Assembly (NCBI RefSeq): GCF_020177575.1
Contig: NZ_JAHTBK010000001.1
Coordinates: 1,733,875-1,797,874 of the forward strand
Direction: 5' to 3'
From: Hasllibacter sp. MH4015
GTDB taxonomy: Bacteria > Pseudomonadota > Alphaproteobacteria > Rhodobacterales > Rhodobacteraceae
DNA: 64,000 bases
The notes beneath the pieces were generated by a model. That model was not told the DNA's origin. It made no database searches and was given only the letters and a program-made list of their open reading frames with translations. A program made the position numbers and the translations under genes. This document shows positions 52,370 to 62,129 of this stretch, in pieces. Positions within the stretch are counted from its first letter, which is position 1. Every line of letters starts with the position of its first letter.

Positions 52370-52444
52370 CGCGCCCTTCCCCTCCGCCCGCGTTTGGGGC
52401 AGTTTGCCGCCAGTCCCGTCCCGCCAATCCGGAGCCCTCGCCCC

Positions 52445-52879
52445 ATGGACCTTCGCCAGATCACCGACACCTATTCCGTCACCCCGCAAATCGCGCCCTC
52501 CGACGTGGCCGCGCTTGCCGCGATGGGTGTGAAGACCCTGATCTGCAACCGGCCCGACATGGAAAACCCGCCCGAATTGCAGGCCGCCGCGATCCAGGCC
52601 CAGGCGGAGGCCCATGGCATCGCGTATGTCTACAACCCGTTCCAGGGCCACACGATGACCCAGGACCACGTGGACGAACAGGCCGATGCAATCGAAGGCT
52701 CCGAAGGGCCGGTGGTGGCCTATTGCGCGTCGGGCAACCGGTCCACCGTGGTCTGGGGCTTCGGAGTCGCGGGCCAGGTCCCGGTGGACGAGATCGTGGC
52801 CATCGGCACCTCCCACGGCTATCCGTTCGATCAGCTGCGCCCGGCGCTGGAAGCCGCCGCCGCGCGCAACACCGCGTGA
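52445..52879 (+). CDS. TIGR01244 family phosphatase/sulfurtransferase-like protein
   Basis: A 144-residue dual-specificity-phosphatase-like protein of the Blh/TIGR01244 group. The catalytic loop is YCASGNRS (Cys-x5-Arg). ICNRPDME and the N-terminal VTPQIAPSDVAALAAMGV are typical of the family. The role is unclear; in related genomes it is fused to or beside beta-lactamase-like persulfide enzymes. The gene overlaps no neighbour and lies 28 bases before the EamA gene. Confidence 0.85.
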   Translation: MDLRQITDTYSVTPQIAPSDVAALAAMGVKTLICNRPDMENPPELQAAAIQAQAEAHGIAYVYNPFQGHTMTQDHVDEQADAIEGSEGPVVAYCASGNRSTVVWGFGVAGQVPVDEIVAIGTSHGYPFDQLRPALEAAAARNTA

Positions 52880-52907
52880 CCGCAACATACCCGCGACACC
52901 CGCTCCG

Positions 52908-53789
52908 ATGACGCGGTTTTCCCCGACCATGCAGGGCATCGTCCTGATGATCACCGCGATCTTCCTGTTCTCGGCGATGGATGCGATTGCCAAGGCCCTC
53001 ATGGCGCGGTTCGACGTGATCCAGGTCGTCTGGGCGCGCTATGCGGGGCAGATGGTCGTGGTGGCGATCCTGCTTCTGCCACGCCTGCCCACCCTGATCC
53101 GGACGCGGCATATCGGGTTGCAGCTTCTGCGCTCGGCCTTCCTGTTCTCGGCCACGTGGTGCTTTTTCACGTCGCTTTCGTTCATCGACCTCGCGGCAGC
53201 CACGGCGGTGATGAATATCCACCCGGTGATCCTCACCCTCGGTGCGGCGCTGATCCTGCGCGAACGCCTTGGCCCGCGCCGCATCATCGCGATCCTCGTG
53301 GCGCTCCTCGGGGCGCTGATCATCATCCGCCCCGGGGCCGACGTGGTGTCTTGGTCGTCCCTCCTGCCGCTTCTGGCGGGGTTCTTTTATGCGTCCTACA
53401 GCCTGACCACCCGGTTCTTGGGGCGGGACGAGCCGATCCTGACCTCGTTCCTCTATACCGCCCTGATCGGCACCTGCGCGGCGACATTCCTGACCCTGCC
53501 CGCCTGGCAGGCCCCCGCCGCATCCGATTGGGCGGTCTTCCTTGGCCTCGGCATCGTGGGGGCGGCGGGGCAGTTCTGCCTGATCCGCGCGCTGACCGTG
53601 GCGGAGGCGGGCGCAGTGGCGCCCTTCGGTTATTCCGGGGTGATCTTTTCCACCTTCTGGGGACTGGTCGCATTCGGCGAGGTTCCCGATGCCACCATGC
53701 TGCTCGGCGCGCTTGTGATCGTGGGGGCCGGTGTCTATGTCTGGCACCGCGAAACCCGCCTCGACCCGTCCCCTGCCAGCGGAGCCTGA
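52908..53789 (+). CDS. EamA/DMT family transporter
   Basis: A 293-residue membrane protein of about ten helices in two EamA repeats (MTRFSPTMQGIVLMITAIF; ALGALLGALIIIRPGA region). FFTSLSFIDLAAATAVMNIH is a well-conserved stretch of the repeat. Substrate unknown. It overlaps nothing but ends three bases before the acyltransferase, so the two are co-transcribed with the phosphatase-like gene. Confidence 0.9.
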   Translation: MTRFSPTMQGIVLMITAIFLFSAMDAIAKALMARFDVIQVVWARYAGQMVVVAILLLPRLPTLIRTRHIGLQLLRSAFLFSATWCFFTSLSFIDLAAATAVMNIHPVILTLGAALILRERLGPRRIIAILVALLGALIIIRPGADVVSWSSLLPLLAGFFYASYSLTTRFLGRDEPILTSFLYTALIGTCAATFLTLPAWQAPAASDWAVFLGLGIVGAAGQFCLIRALTVAEAGAVAPFGYSGVIFSTFWGLVAFGEVPDATMLLGALVIVGAGVYVWHRETRLDPSPASGA

Positions 53790-53792
53790 GCC

Positions 53793-54716
53793 ATGTCACA
53801 GAACGGCAGACGCCCTTCCGACTGGATGGTGGACCGTCTGTGGCGCGCCCTGATCTGGCTGGCCCTGCGCCTGCCGCATCGGACCCGCGTTCGGGCCATG
53901 GGTTGGGTTTTCGCCCGTATCGTCGGCCCGCTTTCCGGTCGCAAGGCACAGGCATTGCAGAACCTCGCACTGGTCTGGCCCGACATGCCGCAGGCGGAAA
54001 TGCAACGCATCACCGTGGCCGTCCTCGACAATGTGGGGCGCGTCGTGATGGAGAATTACGCGACCGAGGACCAGATGGCGCGCGCCGCCGATTGGACGCC
54101 GAGTGGCCCCGGTTGGGCGGCGGCGGAAGAAGCGCGCGCGGCCGGGCGCCCCGTCCTCTTCATTTCGGGCCATTACGGGAATTACCAGGCCGGGCGCGCG
54201 GCACTCAATACCCGCGGCTACCGGATGGGCGGCCTCTATCGTCCGCTCAACAACGACTATCTCAACGACCATTACATCGCCACGATCGAGAATGTGGGCG
54301 GCGGGGCCTTTACCAAGGACCGGCGCGGCATGTCGGGCTTCGTCCGGCACCTGAAATCAGGCGCGCAGGGCGCGATCCTGATCGACCAATACGTGTTCGA
54401 GGGGACGTTGATGGAGTTTCTCGGCCACCCCGCGCCAACCTCGCTGGCGGCGGCGGAAATGGCCCTGAAATTCGATGCGCTCCTGATCCCGATCTATTCC
54501 ACGCGACTTGAAAACGGCCTTGATTTCGCGGTGGAGTTGGAGGAGCCGATCCCCCACACCGATGCCCGGACCATGACGCAGGCCCTTAACGACAGCCTTG
54601 CCGCGCGGATCCGCGCAAAGCCCGAGCAATGGTTCTGGGTCCACAACCGGTGGAAACCGGAGCAGGCGGCGTATTTCGCGCATCTGGCCGAGGGCACCGA
54701 CCGCGCGACGCTCTGA
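53793..54716 (+). CDS. LpxL/HtrB-like lysophospholipid acyltransferase
   Basis: A 307-residue inner-membrane protein of the lipid A acyltransferase family. The expected active-site motif H-x4-D/E is present but reads HYGNYQ, so the acidic residue is Gln. RAGR, GGLYRPLNNDYLNDHY and QYVFEGTLMEFLG match later conserved blocks. The normal reaction adds a secondary acyl chain to lipid A or a lysolipid. With the changed residue, activity is uncertain; ornithine-lipid or other acyl acceptors are possible. Confidence 0.82.
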   Translation: MSQNGRRPSDWMVDRLWRALIWLALRLPHRTRVRAMGWVFARIVGPLSGRKAQALQNLALVWPDMPQAEMQRITVAVLDNVGRVVMENYATEDQMARAADWTPSGPGWAAAEEARAAGRPVLFISGHYGNYQAGRAALNTRGYRMGGLYRPLNNDYLNDHYIATIENVGGGAFTKDRRGMSGFVRHLKSGAQGAILIDQYVFEGTLMEFLGHPAPTSLAAAEMALKFDALLIPIYSTRLENGLDFAVELEEPIPHTDARTMTQALNDSLAARIRAKPEQWFWVHNRWKPEQAAYFAHLAEGTDRATL

Positions 54717-54719
54717 TCG

Positions 54720-55424
54720 TCAGTCGAGCCTTGCCGCGCCCAGGATCGCGCCGTGGCCATCGGCCTGCACGATCACCACGTGGGGCATGTCGCCGGTGGG
54801 CATCACCTGCGCCTCGAAGGGGGTGGCCCCGGACCAATCCGACACGACCTGCCAACTGCGCACGATATTGTGGTAATCGACCGTCAGCCCCGCATTCTCG
54901 CCGCGCGTGATCTCCACCACCTCGTGGGGTGAATAGGTGACGACCTGCACGACCATCTGTGGCGCGGTGCCGTCGCCGACCCAGACCGCCTGCACCTGCC
55001 ACCCGTCGCCGGTGGGGGTCGCGTCGACGTCAACCGGGTCGGGCTGCGCCATATGGGCGGCGATCAGGTCCGCCACCTCCATCGCGCGCGTGCCGATCAC
55101 GTGGTCGACGCCACCAATGACCATCTGTGGGGTGTAGACGACCGTCGATCCGGCCGCGTGGCCGTAATAATGCTGCCGCTCGGTCAGTTGCGGGGTGGCA
55201 AACGTGTCTTCCCAGCCGATGTAGTCCCAGTAATTCACGTGCAGCGCCAGGGCGATCACGTCCTCCCGTTCGGCCAACTGCCCCAGCAGATCATCGGCGG
55301 GCGGGCAGGACGAACAGCCCTGCGACGTGAACAGCTCCAACACCACCGGACCATCGGCCAGGGCCGGCGCGCCCACCCCAAGGCCCGCCCCGAAAGCGGC
55401 GATCAAAGCCAGTCTATTGCGCAT
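54720..55424 (-). CDS. DUF1223 domain-containing secreted protein
   Basis: A 234-residue protein with a signal peptide (MRNRLALIAAFGAGLGVGAP...) and a thioredoxin-like domain: ELFTSQGCSSCPPADDLL carries the Cys-x2-Cys typical of DUF1223. HVNYWDYIGWEDTFATPQ and TPQMVIGG continue the family pattern. The start at 55424 fits the signal peptide; one at 55442 adds six residues. Convergent with the acyltransferase gene, three bases apart. Confidence 0.88.
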   Translation of the reverse strand: MRNRLALIAAFGAGLGVGAPALADGPVVLELFTSQGCSSCPPADDLLGQLAEREDVIALALHVNYWDYIGWEDTFATPQLTERQHYYGHAAGSTVVYTPQMVIGGVDHVIGTRAMEVADLIAAHMAQPDPVDVDATPTGDGWQVQAVWVGDGTAPQMVVQVVTYSPHEVVEITRGENAGLTVDYHNIVRSWQVVSDWSGATPFEAQVMPTGDMPHVVIVQADGHGAILGAARLD

Positions 55425-55548
55425 GTGCCATCGTCCAAACATGTGTCCCTCGGGTGCCAGACCTAGTGCATCGTGCGGGCCAAGGCCAATCAAGCGTTTG
55501 CGAGGGGATGTGACAAGCCGACGGCATCGGCACGGGCAAATCCCCCCC

Positions 55549-55998
55549 TCACAACCAGCGGCGCGTCTCGGCCAGGTATCTCTGCGCCTCCGCCCCAAAG
55601 GCCGCGCGCAGGGCCGCTTCCTCGGGGCGCGCGAAGCGCCGCGTCAGGATCAACAGGAGCGCCGGCGGCAACAGGATCGGGCTCAACGCGCCCATCCACA
55701 GGACCTGCCCCGTCAGGATAAACACCATGCCAAGGTAGATCGGATTGCGGCTGACGGTGTAGGGGCCTTCCACGATCAGGGTGCCCGGGGTGTGATGGGG
55801 CTCGATCGTGGTCTTCTTCTTCCAGAACCAATAGGCGGCCCAGAAAATCAGGACGACACCCACCACGCCCATCGCCATACCCAGAACACTGACCAGCGCA
55901 TCGCGCGCCTCGTAGAGCGGTACGAACCGGGCAAGGACCCAGGCCAACGCCATGAAGCCCACAAGCCATATCGGCGGAAGATCCGGAAACCCCTTCAT
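55549..55998 (-). CDS. Isoprenylcysteine carboxyl methyltransferase family membrane protein
   Basis: A 149-residue protein with about four helices and the ICMT-like C-terminal half: TPGTLIVEGPYTVSRNPIYL, then helix and EEAALRAAFGAEAQRYLAET. Bacterial members methylate small or lipid substrates with S-adenosylmethionine; the substrate is unknown. ATG 55998 begins MKGFPDLPPIWLVG; the frame upstream is not family-like. Confidence 0.85.
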   Translation of the reverse strand: MKGFPDLPPIWLVGFMALAWVLARFVPLYEARDALVSVLGMAMGVVGVVLIFWAAYWFWKKKTTIEPHHTPGTLIVEGPYTVSRNPIYLGMVFILTGQVLWMGALSPILLPPALLLILTRRFARPEEAALRAAFGAEAQRYLAETRRWL

Positions 55999-56077
55999 CG
56001 CCCGCACTCTGGCCACAGGGGCCGCCTGCGCGCAACCCCGCTGGACGGACCAACGTGCCGCGTGATACCGCCCGGCC

Positions 56078-56671
56078 ATGATCGCCCTGCCCCCCTTCTC
56101 CGCCGCGAAAACCTTGCGCCATTACTGGCTGGCCGATCACGGATTGCTGCGCACGGTCTGGACCAATTTCCACAAGCTCGATGACGACGTCTGGCGCCAC
56201 AACCATCCCAGCCCCGCGCGGCTTGCGCAGTTACAGGCAATGGGCGCGCGATCCGTTCTGTCGCTGCGCGGCCACCATTCCCTGCCCGCCAAGATTGAGG
56301 CTGCCGCCTGCGCCGAGTTGGGGCTTGAGCTGCGCAGTGTGGAGATGCAGGCGACGCGCTTGTCCATCCCTTCGGTGTTCCTCGACATGCTCGACGCAAT
56401 GCGCGAGCTGCCCAGACCCATGGTGATCCATTGCAAATCTGGGTCCGACCGGACGGGGCTGGCCTCTGCCATATACCTGCACGTCTTCCGTGACGTGCCG
56501 ATGGATCAGGCCCGCGCACAACTGGCCCCGCGCTATGCCCACAATCCCTTTGGCCGGGCGCGCATCCTTTACCGCCTGCTCGATGCCTATAGCGCGGCCC
56601 ATGACGCGACCGGGATCGGCTTCGAGGAATGGGTGCGCACGCAATACGACCCCGCCGCCCTCTCCGCCTGA
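56078..56671 (+). CDS. Dual-specificity/tyrosine phosphatase family protein
   Basis: A 197-residue protein with the cysteine phosphatase signature HCKSGSDRTGLA (Cys-x5-Arg) and an upstream general-acid region. The N-terminal YWLADHGLLRTVWTNFHK is common to a small roseobacter family. It may act on protein or inositol phosphates, but the substrate is unknown. It converges on acnA with a shared terminator in between. Confidence 0.85.
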   Translation: MIALPPFSAAKTLRHYWLADHGLLRTVWTNFHKLDDDVWRHNHPSPARLAQLQAMGARSVLSLRGHHSLPAKIEAAACAELGLELRSVEMQATRLSIPSVFLDMLDAMRELPRPMVIHCKSGSDRTGLASAIYLHVFRDVPMDQARAQLAPRYAHNPFGRARILYRLLDAYSAAHDATGIGFEEWVRTQYDPAALSA

Positions 56672-56679
56672 ACGAAAAC

Positions 56680-56699
56680 GGGGCGCCCGAAGGCGCCCC
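56680..56699. terminator. Terminator with UUCG loop between phosphatase and acnA
   Basis: GGGGCGCC-CGAA-GGCGCCCC is perfect. On the minus strand the loop is TTCG and the arm is followed by GTTTTCGTT, so it mainly ends acnA, and on the plus strand it ends the phosphatase gene. Confidence 0.8.
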
Positions 56700-56719
56700 G
56701 CGTCAGCGCATAAGTCCGA

Positions 56720-59506
56720 TTATTCCGCCGCGATCGGCTGGTCTTCCCGGGCAAGATTGCGCAACACATAATGGAGCACGCCGCCGTTCTCGATATATTC
56801 GATCTCAACGCCCGTATCGATCCGGCATTTCAGCGTGATCTCCTTGGTGGAGCCGTCGCCCATCGTGATCGTGCAAGGTACTTCGGCCAAGGGCGTCACG
56901 CTGTCGAGCCCGTGGATCGACACCGTCTCATCCCCCTTCAGACCCAACGTCTTGCGTGTATCGCCATTGGTGAACTCGAAGGGGATCACGCCCATACCCA
57001 CAAGGTTGCTCCGGTGAATGCGCTCGAAGCTCTCGGCGATCACCGCCTTCACGCCCAGAAGGTTCGTGCCCTTTGCCGCCCAGTCGCGGCTGGAGCCTGC
57101 GCCATACTGCTCGCCCCCGAAAATCACGAGCGGCGTGCCGTTTTCCATATGGGCCATGGCCGCGTCGAAGATCGACGTCTGCTCGCCGTCCGGTCCGAGC
57201 GTGTAGCCGCCCTCGGCCCCGTCCAGCATCTCGTTCTTGATGCGGATATTGGCGAAAGTCCCGCGCATCATCACCTCGTGGTTGCCCCGGCGGGAGCCGT
57301 AGGAGTTGAACTCCCGCACCGGCACCTGACGCTCCACCAGATACTGCCCGGCGGGATGCGATTCCTTGAACGATCCGGCCGGCGAGATGTGGTCGGTGGT
57401 AATCATGTCCCCCAGCAGGGCCAGCACCTTGGCCCCTTCGATATTCTCGATCTGCTTGGTGTCCATCGTCATGCCCTGGAAATAGGGCGGGTTCTGGATG
57501 TAGGTCGAGGTTGCGGGCCAGTCATAGGTCTCCTGCTGCGGTACCTCCACGCCCTGCCACTTCTCGTCGCCCTCGAAGACGGAGGCGTATTTCTCCTGGA
57601 AACTCTCGCGCGTGACCGTCTCTTCCACCAATTCCGCGATTTCCTGCGTGGTGGGCCAGATATCCTTCAGGAAGACGTCGTTGCCGTCCTTGTCCTGCCC
57701 CAGCGGATCTTTCGTGATATCGATATTCATGTCACCGGCCAGCGCATAGGCCACGACAAGCGGCGGCGAGGCGAGGTAGTTGGCGCGCACGTCGGGCGAA
57801 ATGCGCCCCTCGAAGTTGCGGTTGCCCGACAGGACGGAGGTGGCGATGATGTCGCCTTTGTTGATCGCCTCTGACAGTTCCTTCTGGATCGGGCCGGAAT
57901 TGCCGATGCAGGTCGTGCAGCCATAACCCACAAGGTTGAAGCCGATGGCGTCCAGATCGTCCTGCAACTCGGCGGCTTCCAGATAGGCCGACACCACCTG
58001 GGACCCCGGTGCCAGCGACGTCTTGACCCAGGGCTTCCGGGTCAGGCCCAGCGCGCGGGCTTTGCGGGCCACAAGACCCGCGCCGATCATCACGTAGGGG
58101 TTGGACGTATTGGTGCACGATGTGATCGAGGCGATGACGATCGTGCCGTCGTGGATCGTGTAATCCTCCCCCTCGACCTTCGCACGCTTGTGCTTGCCGA
58201 TATCGCCGGGGATGTCGCGCGGGGCCTGGGCGCCGCCTTCCCCGTACCACTCGGCCTTCTCCTCCTGATCCGCCGACCATTCGGGACGCTGGCCGGAGAT
58301 GTATTCACCGAACACCTTGGCCGCATCGGTCAGCGCCACGTAATCCTGTGGCCGCTTGGGGCCGGAGATTGCGGGCACGATGGTCCCCATGTCCAGGTGC
58401 AGCGTGTCGGTATAAACGGGCGCGTAGTCCGCGTCGCGCCAGAAGCCGTTTTCCTTGGCGTAGGCCTCGACCAGCGCGATGCGGTCCTCGTCGCGGCCCG
58501 TGGTGCGCAGGTAGCGAAGGGTCTCGCCATCGATGGGGAAGAAACCACAGGTCGCGCCGTATTCCGGCGCCATGTTGGCGATGGTCGCGCGGTCGGCCAG
58601 CGGCAGCGTGTCGAGGCCCTTGCCGTAGAATTCCACGAATTTGCCCACCACGCCACGCTCGCGCAGCATCTCCACGACCTTCAGCACAAGGTCCGTACCG
58701 GTCGTTCCTTCCATCATCTGGCCCGTCAGCTCGAAGCCGACGACTTCCGGGATCAGCATGGAGATCGGCTGGCCCAGCATCGCGGCCTCGGCCTCGATAC
58801 CGCCCACGCCCCAGCCAAGAACCGCCGCGCCGTTGACCATCGTCGTGTGGCTGTCCGTGCCCACAAGCGTGTCGGGATACGCCACGTCTTCGCCATTCTG
58901 GTCCGTATCGGTCCAGACGGTCTGCGCCAGGTATTCCAGGTTCACCTGGTGGCAGATGCCGGTGCCGGGGGGGACGACGCGGAAATTGTTGAACGCGGTC
59001 TGGCCCCATTTCAGGAACGTGTACCGCTCCATGTTCCGCTCATATTCGCGGTCCACGTTCATCTGGAACGCGCGCGGGTTGCCGAACTCGTCGATCATGA
59101 CGGAATGGTCGATGACCAGATCCACCGGGTTCAGCGGGTTGATCTTCTGCGGGTCGCCCCCCAGAGCCTTGATCCCGTCGCGCATCGCGGCGAGGTCCAC
59201 CACCGCCGGTACGCCGGTGAAATCCTGCATCAGCACACGCGCCGGGCGATAGGCGATCTCGCGCGGGTTCTTGCCGCCCTGGGTCGCCCATTCGCTGAAC
59301 GCCTTGATGTCATCCACCGAAACGGTCTTGCCGTCTTCGAACCGCAGCATGTTCTCCAGCACAACCTTCAGTGCCGCGGGCAGTTTGGAGAAATCCCCCA
59401 ACCCCGCCTCTTCTGCGGCGGCAATGGAATAATAGGCGACCGACTGGTCCCCCACTTTCAGGGTCTTGCGGGTTTTCGAGGAATCGTGGCCAACGGTGAT
59501 GGGCAT
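56720..59506 (-). CDS. acnA: Aconitate hydratase A
   Basis: A 928-residue AcnA. The start [18 protein letters not shown] at 59506 is standard, and the 40-codon extension upstream is not. The [4Fe-4S] cysteines are in TSCTNTSNP and [10 protein letters not shown], and [11 protein letters not shown]-like and the C-terminal swivel domain (about 690-928) are intact. It converts citrate to isocitrate through cis-aconitate in the cytoplasm. It stands alone between the terminator and the ccm operon and has a palindrome in its promoter region. Confidence 0.96.
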   Translation of the reverse strand: MPITVGHDSSKTRKTLKVGDQSVAYYSIAAAEEAGLGDFSKLPAALKVVLENMLRFEDGKTVSVDDIKAFSEWATQGGKNPREIAYRPARVLMQDFTGVPAVVDLAAMRDGIKALGGDPQKINPLNPVDLVIDHSVMIDEFGNPRAFQMNVDREYERNMERYTFLKWGQTAFNNFRVVPPGTGICHQVNLEYLAQTVWTDTDQNGEDVAYPDTLVGTDSHTTMVNGAAVLGWGVGGIEAEAAMLGQPISMLIPEVVGFELTGQMMEGTTGTDLVLKVVEMLRERGVVGKFVEFYGKGLDTLPLADRATIANMAPEYGATCGFFPIDGETLRYLRTTGRDEDRIALVEAYAKENGFWRDADYAPVYTDTLHLDMGTIVPAISGPKRPQDYVALTDAAKVFGEYISGQRPEWSADQEEKAEWYGEGGAQAPRDIPGDIGKHKRAKVEGEDYTIHDGTIVIASITSCTNTSNPYVMIGAGLVARKARALGLTRKPWVKTSLAPGSQVVSAYLEAAELQDDLDAIGFNLVGYGCTTCIGNSGPIQKELSEAINKGDIIATSVLSGNRNFEGRISPDVRANYLASPPLVVAYALAGDMNIDITKDPLGQDKDGNDVFLKDIWPTTQEIAELVEETVTRESFQEKYASVFEGDEKWQGVEVPQQETYDWPATSTYIQNPPYFQGMTMDTKQIENIEGAKVLALLGDMITTDHISPAGSFKESHPAGQYLVERQVPVREFNSYGSRRGNHEVMMRGTFANIRIKNEMLDGAEGGYTLGPDGEQTSIFDAAMAHMENGTPLVIFGGEQYGAGSSRDWAAKGTNLLGVKAVIAESFERIHRSNLVGMGVIPFEFTNGDTRKTLGLKGDETVSIHGLDSVTPLAEVPCTITMGDGSTKEITLKCRIDTGVEIEYIENGGVLHYVLRNLAREDQPIAAE

Positions 59507-59612
59507 GAAATGCGCCTCCTGCTCCGGGTCTAGCTGCGGAATGGGTCTGTCCGTATCTGACGTGCCATCCAATCGGCGGCCCATCAATGGAACAAAACGT
59601 CTCGCGGCTTCT

Positions 59613-59628
59613 GTATGCCATTGCATAC
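59613..59628. promoter_or_regulatory. Inverted repeat upstream of acnA
   Basis: GTATGC-CATT-GCATAC is perfect. It lies 107-122 bases upstream of the acnA start. A regulator of central metabolism could bind here, but none is adjacent. This gap (59507-59834, 328 bases) otherwise holds the acnA promoter and a dispersed repeat. Confidence 0.45.
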
Positions 59629-59666
59629 CGATTTGGCAAGCCCTCCCCGTATCCCCGCGCCCGCCC

Positions 59667-59731
59667 CTTCCATGTGCCGAAAATATCCCGGGGGGCGTCG
59701 CCCTAGGGCGACGGGGGGCAGCGCCCCCTGC
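59667..59731. repeat. Dispersed intergenic repeat, copy D
   Basis: CTTCCATGTGCCG, AAAATATCCCGGGGGGCG and hairpins built of GTCGCCC-TA-GGGCGAC and GGGGGCAGCGCCCCC. It closely matches copy B and lies between acnA and ccmA. Confidence 0.7.
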
Positions 59732-59834
59732 CCGGCCTGCGCCCGGTGCACGTTCGCCGGACGGTCACACGCGACGCGGGTCGCGCCATGCCGCCCCTTC
59801 CCCAACCAGGCCAAACCCGCTACCGCTTTGTGCC

Positions 59835-60455
59835 ATGGCGCTCCGTGTCACTGATCTCGCCTGCGCGCGCGGGCCTGCGCAAGTCCTTGCGAATGTGTCC
59901 TTTTCCGTCGCGCCGGGGGAGGCTTTGATCCTGCGCGGCCCCAACGGTGCGGGCAAGACCACGCTCCTGCGCACGCTGGCGGGCCTGACCCCGCCGCTGT
60001 CGGGCAGCATCGAGCTTGCCGACAACGCCATCGCCTACGCCGCCCATGCGGACGGGTTGAAGGCGCAGTTGAGCGTGGTGGAGAACCTGCGCTTCTGGGC
60101 CGGTGTCTTCGGAACACGCGATATCGCCCCTGCCCTCACCGCCTTCGCCCTTGCCCCCCTCTCCGACCGGCCTGCGGGCGAGCTTTCGGCGGGGCAGAAG
60201 CGCCGGTTGTCGCTCGCGCGGCTCCTCGTCACCGGCCGCCCGATCTGGGCCCTGGATGAGCCGACCGTGTCGCTCGACGCCGAGAACACCGCCCGTTTCG
60301 CGCGCGCGGTCGACGCGCATCTCTCGGGCGGCGGCTCGGCCATCATCGCCACCCATATCGACCTCGGCCTGTCCGCGTCGCGCAGCCTCGACATCTCGCC
60401 CTTCGTGGCCAAGGGTCTCCCCGCCTCCGACCCGTTCGGGGAGGCGCTGTCGTGA
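59835..60455 (+). CDS. ccmA: Cytochrome c maturation ABC ATPase
   Basis: A 206-residue ATPase with Walker [10 protein letters not shown], signature [13 protein letters not shown], Walker [11 protein letters not shown] and switch His in IIATHIDL. It is the first gene of ccmA-B-C-D-G; with CcmB and others it drives release of haem-loaded CcmE. The open frame extends far upstream, but the ATG at 59835 gives the family start [13 protein letters not shown]. The next gene begins at GTG within its stop. Confidence 0.93.
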   Translation: MALRVTDLACARGPAQVLANVSFSVAPGEALILRGPNGAGKTTLLRTLAGLTPPLSGSIELADNAIAYAAHADGLKAQLSVVENLRFWAGVFGTRDIAPALTAFALAPLSDRPAGELSAGQKRRLSLARLLVTGRPIWALDEPTVSLDAENTARFARAVDAHLSGGGSAIIATHIDLGLSASRSLDISPFVAKGLPASDPFGEALS

Positions 60456-61108
60456 TCGGCCTCCTCAAACGCGACCTGGCGCTCGCCTTCCGCGCGGGCG
60501 GCGGGTTCGGCCTGTCGCTCGCCTTCTTCCTGATCTTCGCGGCGCTCGTCCCCTTCGGGATCGGCCCGGAAACGGGGCGCCTGGCGGAGATCGCGGCGGG
60601 CATCCTGTGGCTCGGCGCGCTGCTCGCGTGCCTTCTGTCGCTCGACCGGATCTTCCAGCTCGACTGGGAGGACGGCACCCTCGACCTGCTGGCGACATCC
60701 CCGTTGCCCTTGGAAGGCGTGGCCGCGCTCAAGGCCGCCGCCCATTGGATCACGACCGGTTTACCGCTGGTGGTCGCGGCACCCGCGCTCGGGCTTTTGC
60801 TCAACCTGCCTGCGCCCGCCTATCCCTGGCTCATCGCGTCCCTCCTTCTCGGCACGCCCGCGCTCAGCGCCATCGGGACGTTCGGCGCGGCCCTGACGGT
60901 GGGGGTGAAACGTGGCGGATTGCTGCTTTCCCTATTGGTTCTGCCCCTTTACGTCCCGACGCTCATCCTCGGCGCGCTGGCCGCCACGCGTGGGGCGCAG
61001 GGGCTCGATGCCTGGGCGCCGCTCCTGCTCGGTGCGGGGATCACGCTGGCCTGCATCGCGCTTCTGCCCTTTGCCGCCGCCGCCGCGCTCCGCGTCAATC
61101 TGCGCTAG
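60452..61108 (+). CDS. ccmB: Haem exporter membrane protein CcmB
   Basis: A 218-residue protein with six helices (GTG start in GTGATC, overlapping ccmA). [19 protein letters not shown] and [20 protein letters not shown] are conserved CcmB features. It forms the membrane part of the CcmAB complex. Confidence 0.94.
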   Translation: MIGLLKRDLALAFRAGGGFGLSLAFFLIFAALVPFGIGPETGRLAEIAAGILWLGALLACLLSLDRIFQLDWEDGTLDLLATSPLPLEGVAALKAAAHWITTGLPLVVAAPALGLLLNLPAPAYPWLIASLLLGTPALSAIGTFGAALTVGVKRGGLLLSLLVLPLYVPTLILGALAATRGAQGLDAWAPLLLGAGITLACIALLPFAAAAALRVNLR

Positions 61109-61164
61109 CTTTGCGCCAGATCGTCCCATTGTGAGCCCCAATTTCCATGCCTAAGGTCCGCGCC

Positions 61165-61911
61165 ATGTCGTCCTTCTGGGAATACGCGAACCCGCGCCGG
61201 TTCATGGCCACGTCCGCCGCGCTTCTGCCGTGGATCGCGGGCGTGGCCGCCCTGTGCCTGTCGGTCGGACTGATCTGGGGCTTTTTCTTCACCCCCAACG
61301 ATTTCCGCCAGGGCTCTACCGTCAAGATCATCTATATCCACGTCCCCGCCGCCATCATGGCGATCAATGCGTGGCTGATGATGCTGGTGGCCTCGCTTAT
61401 CTGGGTCATCCGCCGCCACCATGTCTCGGCCCTCGCGGCGAAAGCGGCGGCACCGGTGGGCATGGTGTTCACGCTGATCGCGCTTTTCACCGGGGCGGTC
61501 TGGGGGCAGCCGATGTGGGGCACGTGGTGGGAATGGGATCCGCGCCTGACATCGTTCCTGATCCTGTTCCTGTTCTACCTCGGCTATATGGCGCTGTGGG
61601 AGGCGATCGAAAATCCCGACCAGGCCGCCGACCTGACCTCCGTTCTTTGCCTCGTGGGGTCGGTCTTCGCCATCCTGTCCCGCTACGCGCTGTTGTTCTG
61701 GAACCAGGGCCTACACCAGGGCACGACGGTCAGCACCGTGGGCATCGGGGTGGAGGCGCAGGAAGGCGTGGCGGATGTCTTCGCCTACCCGCTTTTGGTG
61801 TCGCTGACGGGGTTCGGGTTCCTTTTCCTCGCGCTCGTCCTCTACCGCACCCGGACGGAGATCCGGGCGCGGCGGGTCAAGGCGCTGATCGCGCAGGAGC
61901 GGATGGCATGA
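61165..61911 (+). CDS. ccmC: Haem-handling protein CcmC
   Basis: A 248-residue membrane protein. The tryptophan-rich motif GTWWEWDPRLT and conserved histidines in IYIHVPAA and LHQGTT-type loops present haem to CcmE. I chose ATG 61165 (MSSFWEYANPRRF) since AAGG lies about eight bases before it. Its stop overlaps ccmD (ATGA). Confidence 0.95.
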   Translation: MSSFWEYANPRRFMATSAALLPWIAGVAALCLSVGLIWGFFFTPNDFRQGSTVKIIYIHVPAAIMAINAWLMMLVASLIWVIRRHHVSALAAKAAAPVGMVFTLIALFTGAVWGQPMWGTWWEWDPRLTSFLILFLFYLGYMALWEAIENPDQAADLTSVLCLVGSVFAILSRYALLFWNQGLHQGTTVSTVGIGVEAQEGVADVFAYPLLVSLTGFGFLFLALVLYRTRTEIRARRVKALIAQERMA

Positions 61912-62129
61912 ACGTCGATCTGGGCCAATACGCGGCTGAAGTCCTGTCGGCCTATGCCGGTACGCTGGCACTTCTGGCACTCCTGCTGATCGGGTCGATC
62001 TGGAAAGCGCGCCGCGTCGCCAGACACCTGGCCGACGTGGAAGCACGCCGCGAACGCCCCGTCGTGGGTGCCGAGGATGCCCCGCGCAGCGCCGATCTGG
62101 CCATCGATGGCGGAGGGCGCAATCCATGA
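61908..62129 (+). CDS. ccmD: Haem exporter protein CcmD
   Basis: A 73-residue protein: one helix (VLSAYAGTLALLALLLIGS) after GQYAAE, and a basic KARRVARHL segment, as in CcmD, which stabilises CcmC-CcmE contacts. It is longer than the usual 45-60 residues because of an acidic/polar tail. It overlaps ccmC and ccmG, each through ATGA. Confidence 0.85.
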   Translation: MNVDLGQYAAEVLSAYAGTLALLALLLIGSIWKARRVARHLADVEARRERPVVGAEDAPRSADLAIDGGGRNP

